A stretch of 23,179 nt of DNA from an uncultured Eubacteriales bacterium (GTDB lineage: Bacteria; Bacillota; Clostridia; Oscillospirales; Oscillospiraceae): assembly GCA_902475455.1 (NCBI GenBank), contig CABRZO010000018.1, positions 1 to 23,179 on the forward strand, given 5' to 3'. This document shows, in pieces, positions 21,510-23,179 of the stretch (position 1 is its first letter; the number at the start of each line of letters is the position of its first letter). The notes beneath the pieces were generated by a model. The model was not told where the DNA came from and made no database searches. It saw nothing but the letters and a program-made list of their open reading frames with translations. A program made the translations under genes and the position numbers.

Positions 21510-21542
21510 ATCATAGCATATTTCGTGTAAGAAAAGAGTCAA
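21510..21542 (-). promoter_or_regulatory. Probable promoter of the adenylation-decarboxylase-carrier-MBOAT-SGNH operon
   Basis: On the minus strand an extended -10 TGCTATGAT (21518-21510) lies 43 bases before the GTG start. TTGACT (21542-21537) is a good -35 sequence but 21 bases away, so the extended -10 probably does most of the work. The gap up to the ATPase terminator (21543-21670) is AT-rich and holds no gene that I can see. Confidence 0.5.
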
Positions 21543-21670
21543 ATAAATATTAAGATGTTCTAAAGAATCGCTATCTTTTCTTTTACGCGGAAATTTGTCT
21601 TCAAAACAGTTTAAGTTTTCTAGAATTTTAAGCCAATTGACCCAGAATCATGTCGAGGAATGACGAACAT

Positions 21671-21711
21671 AACAAACGCGGCACGCTGTCATTTTCTGAC
21701 AGCGTACCGCG
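21671..21711 (-). terminator. Terminator of the P-type ATPase gene
   Basis: CGCGGCACGCTGTCA (21677-21691) pairs with TGACAGCGTACCGCG (21697-21711) with one mismatch, five-base loop. On the minus strand TTTGTT follows (21676-21671). It lies 16 bases after the ATPase stop. Confidence 0.85.
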
Positions 21712-21727
21712 CTTTCTTTAAACTGTT

Positions 21728-23179
21728 TTATTTCCGAATCAGGCTCCGGATGGCCTTCAGCAGCTGGATCAGCAGCATGCTGCCCAGGGCAAGCCCGGCA
21801 ATGGCGCCGATCAACGGCAGAGAGAGCTCGGCAATCTGGAACAGGGGCTCCAGCACCGGGATCAACAGCACCGCCGCCAGCAGCAGGGTACCCACCAGGA
21901 AGGCCCCCAGCAGATATTTGTTATTCCAAAACTGTTTTTTGAACACAACCGGCGTGGCCGCCTTGCAGTTAAAACCGTGGAACAGCCGGCTGAAACACAG
22001 GGTGGCAAAGGCCATGGTGCTGCCGGTGCCGGCGCCACCGTTGGCCAGGCCGATGTGGAAGGCAACGATGGTGGCGATGGCAATCACAAAGCCTTCGATT
22101 GCCACATTGGACAGGAAGGTTTTGGTGAGGATGCCTTCACTGCGGGGCCGGGGCTTCTCGTGCATCACCGCGTCGGTATGGGGCTCCAGGCCCAGAGCGA
22201 TGGCTGGCAGGCTGTCGGTGAGCAGGTTGATGAACAGCAGATGCACCGCGGCAAAGGGTACCGGCAGCCCCAGGATAGAGGCGTAGAGCACGGTGATAAT
22301 GCCTGCGGCGTTGCCGGACAGCAGGAACTGAATGGCCCGCTTGATGTTAGCGTAGACGTTACGGCCATTTTTGACAGCCTTGACAATGGTGGCAAAGTTG
22401 TCGTCGGCCAGCACCATGCCTGCCGCGTCCTTGGCCACCTCGGTGCCGGTGATACCCATGGCCACGCCGATGTCCGCCTGCTTCAGGGCCGGGGCATCGT
22501 TGACGCCGTCGCCGGTCATGGCCACCAGATTCCCACGGTCCTGCCAGGCCCGGACAATGCGGATCTTGTGCTCCGGAGACACCCGGGCGTAGACGGAAAC
22601 TCTGGGGACAAATTCCCGCAGTTCCTCATCGCTCATCTTCTCGATAACGGCGCCCTCCACCGCCTCGGTGCCCTCAGTCAAAATACCGATCTCCTTGGCG
22701 ATGGCGGAGGCGGTGACCTTGTGGTCGCCGGTGATCATAATGGGCCGGATGCCCGCGCTGATGCACTCGGCCACCGCGGCTTTGGACTCCACCCGCGGGG
22801 GATCCATCATGGCGATGAGCCCCAGGAAGGTCAGATCGTTCTCATCCTCCAGGCTGACGTTTGTATCCTCCACGGTGCGGCAGGCAAAAGCCAACACCCG
22901 CAGACCCTCCTCGGAGAACTGCTGATTAACCCGCTCGATCTCCTTTCGCTCCTCCGGGGTAATGACGCTCCGGTCCAGTAGCACATCCACAGCGCCCTTG
23001 GTGACCATAGTCAGACCGCCGGAGAACTCGTGGACGGTGCTCATCAGCTTGCGGTCGGAGTCAAAGGCCAACTCGCCCAGACGGGGGTGCTGGGCGCGGT
23101 AGCTCTCCTCGTCCACGCCGAACTTTTCGCCCAGCATCACCAAGGCCACCTCGGTGGGATCGCCGATGGAGGCACCGGT
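21728..23179 (-). CDS. Cation-transporting P-type ATPase, calcium type, C-terminal part
   Basis: The gene runs off the window at 23179; 483 residues remain. Reading in frame from the edge gives TGASIGDPTEVALVMLGEKF, part of the nucleotide-binding domain, so the GTG at 23149 is not a start. Further on are KGAVDVLL, MMDPPRVESK, TGDHKVTASAIAKEIGI, TGDGVNDAPALKQADIG (phosphorylation domain hinge with the Mg-binding aspartates) and six hydrophobic segments, M5 to M10. M6 has NLLTDSLPAIALGLEP, typical of P2-type Ca2+ pumps. The DKTG phosphorylation site and the M4 PEGL motif lie outside the window. The transported ion is inferred. M5 (SGNAAGIITVL) lacks the glutamate of the SERCA site I. Confidence 0.92.
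   Translation of the reverse strand, partial: TGASIGDPTEVALVMLGEKFGVDEESYRAQHPRLGELAFDSDRKLMSTVHEFSGGLTMVTKGAVDVLLDRSVITPEERKEIERVNQQFSEEGLRVLAFACRTVEDTNVSLEDENDLTFLGLIAMMDPPRVESKAAVAECISAGIRPIMITGDHKVTASAIAKEIGILTEGTEAVEGAVIEKMSDEELREFVPRVSVYARVSPEHKIRIVRAWQDRGNLVAMTGDGVNDAPALKQADIGVAMGITGTEVAKDAAGMVLADDNFATIVKAVKNGRNVYANIKRAIQFLLSGNAAGIITVLYASILGLPVPFAAVHLLFINLLTDSLPAIALGLEPHTDAVMHEKPRPRSEGILTKTFLSNVAIEGFVIAIATIVAFHIGLANGGAGTGSTMAFATLCFSRLFHGFNCKAATPVVFKKQFWNNKYLLGAFLVGTLLLAAVLLIPVLEPLFQIAELSLPLIGAIAGLALGSMLLIQLLKAIRSLIRK

Noticed and set aside
21543..21670. A small DltX-like gene upstream of the adenylation gene
   Set aside because: The AT-rich gap has no open frame on the minus strand with a ribosome site and membrane helix.

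Overview
The window looks like a chromosomal segment of an anaerobic, endospore-forming, high-GC member of the Clostridia, most likely the Oscillospiraceae (Flavonifractor, Pseudoflavonifractor and relatives). The reasons are the spoIIGA-sigE-sigG sporulation cluster, purine-rich AGGAGG ribosome sites, the Clostridia-type DUF951, S1-repeat and QueH proteins, and the GC-rich codon use. The taxonomic call is inference from gene content. I saw no rRNA, tRNA, CRISPR array, insertion sequence or phage gene.

Region by region: 1-1814 (minus strand) holds the sporulation sigma cluster, spoIIGA-sigE-sigG, with sigG cut by the window edge. A SigF-type promoter and a hairpin over the sigG ribosome site lie between sigE and sigG. 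1811-4544 (minus) is a four-gene operon: a DUF951 protein, hisC, a small P-loop kinase and a radical SAM protein, ending in a clear terminator. 4555-9753 holds single housekeeping genes in alternating orientation: an S1-repeat RNA-binding protein (+) whose 3' end overlaps rarA (-), then glyA (-), nth (+) and queH (-). 9773-11442 holds a CoA-pyrophosphatase-type Nudix gene overlapping a YgjP-like metalloprotease gene (+), then ruvX (-).

11453-15269 (+) is the translation/transcription block rpmG-secE-nusG-rplK-rplA, then rplJ-rplL. It has a strong promoter and a long structured leader before rpmG. A second promoter, an L10-binding leader and an attenuator-like terminator precede rplJ. The block ends in a strong terminator right after rplL. 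rpoB and rpoC, which follow rplL in many bacteria, are not here.

15300-15945 (-) is a nitroreductase gene whose promoter carries an inverted repeat around its -35 box.

15955-21542 (-) is the most interesting part. It is a tight five-gene operon encoding an amino-acid adenylation enzyme (DltA-like), a fold-type III PLP decarboxylase homologue, a carrier protein, an MBOAT acyltransferase and a membrane-anchored SGNH protein. The layout resembles the dlt D-alanylation machinery with a decarboxylase inserted. The model I infer is that an amino acid is activated and loaded on the carrier, possibly decarboxylated there or supplied by the decarboxylase, then moved across the membrane onto a cell-surface acceptor. 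Substrate and acceptor are unknown.

21671-23179 (-) is the C-terminal two thirds or less of a calcium-transporter-type P-type ATPase, cut by the window edge.
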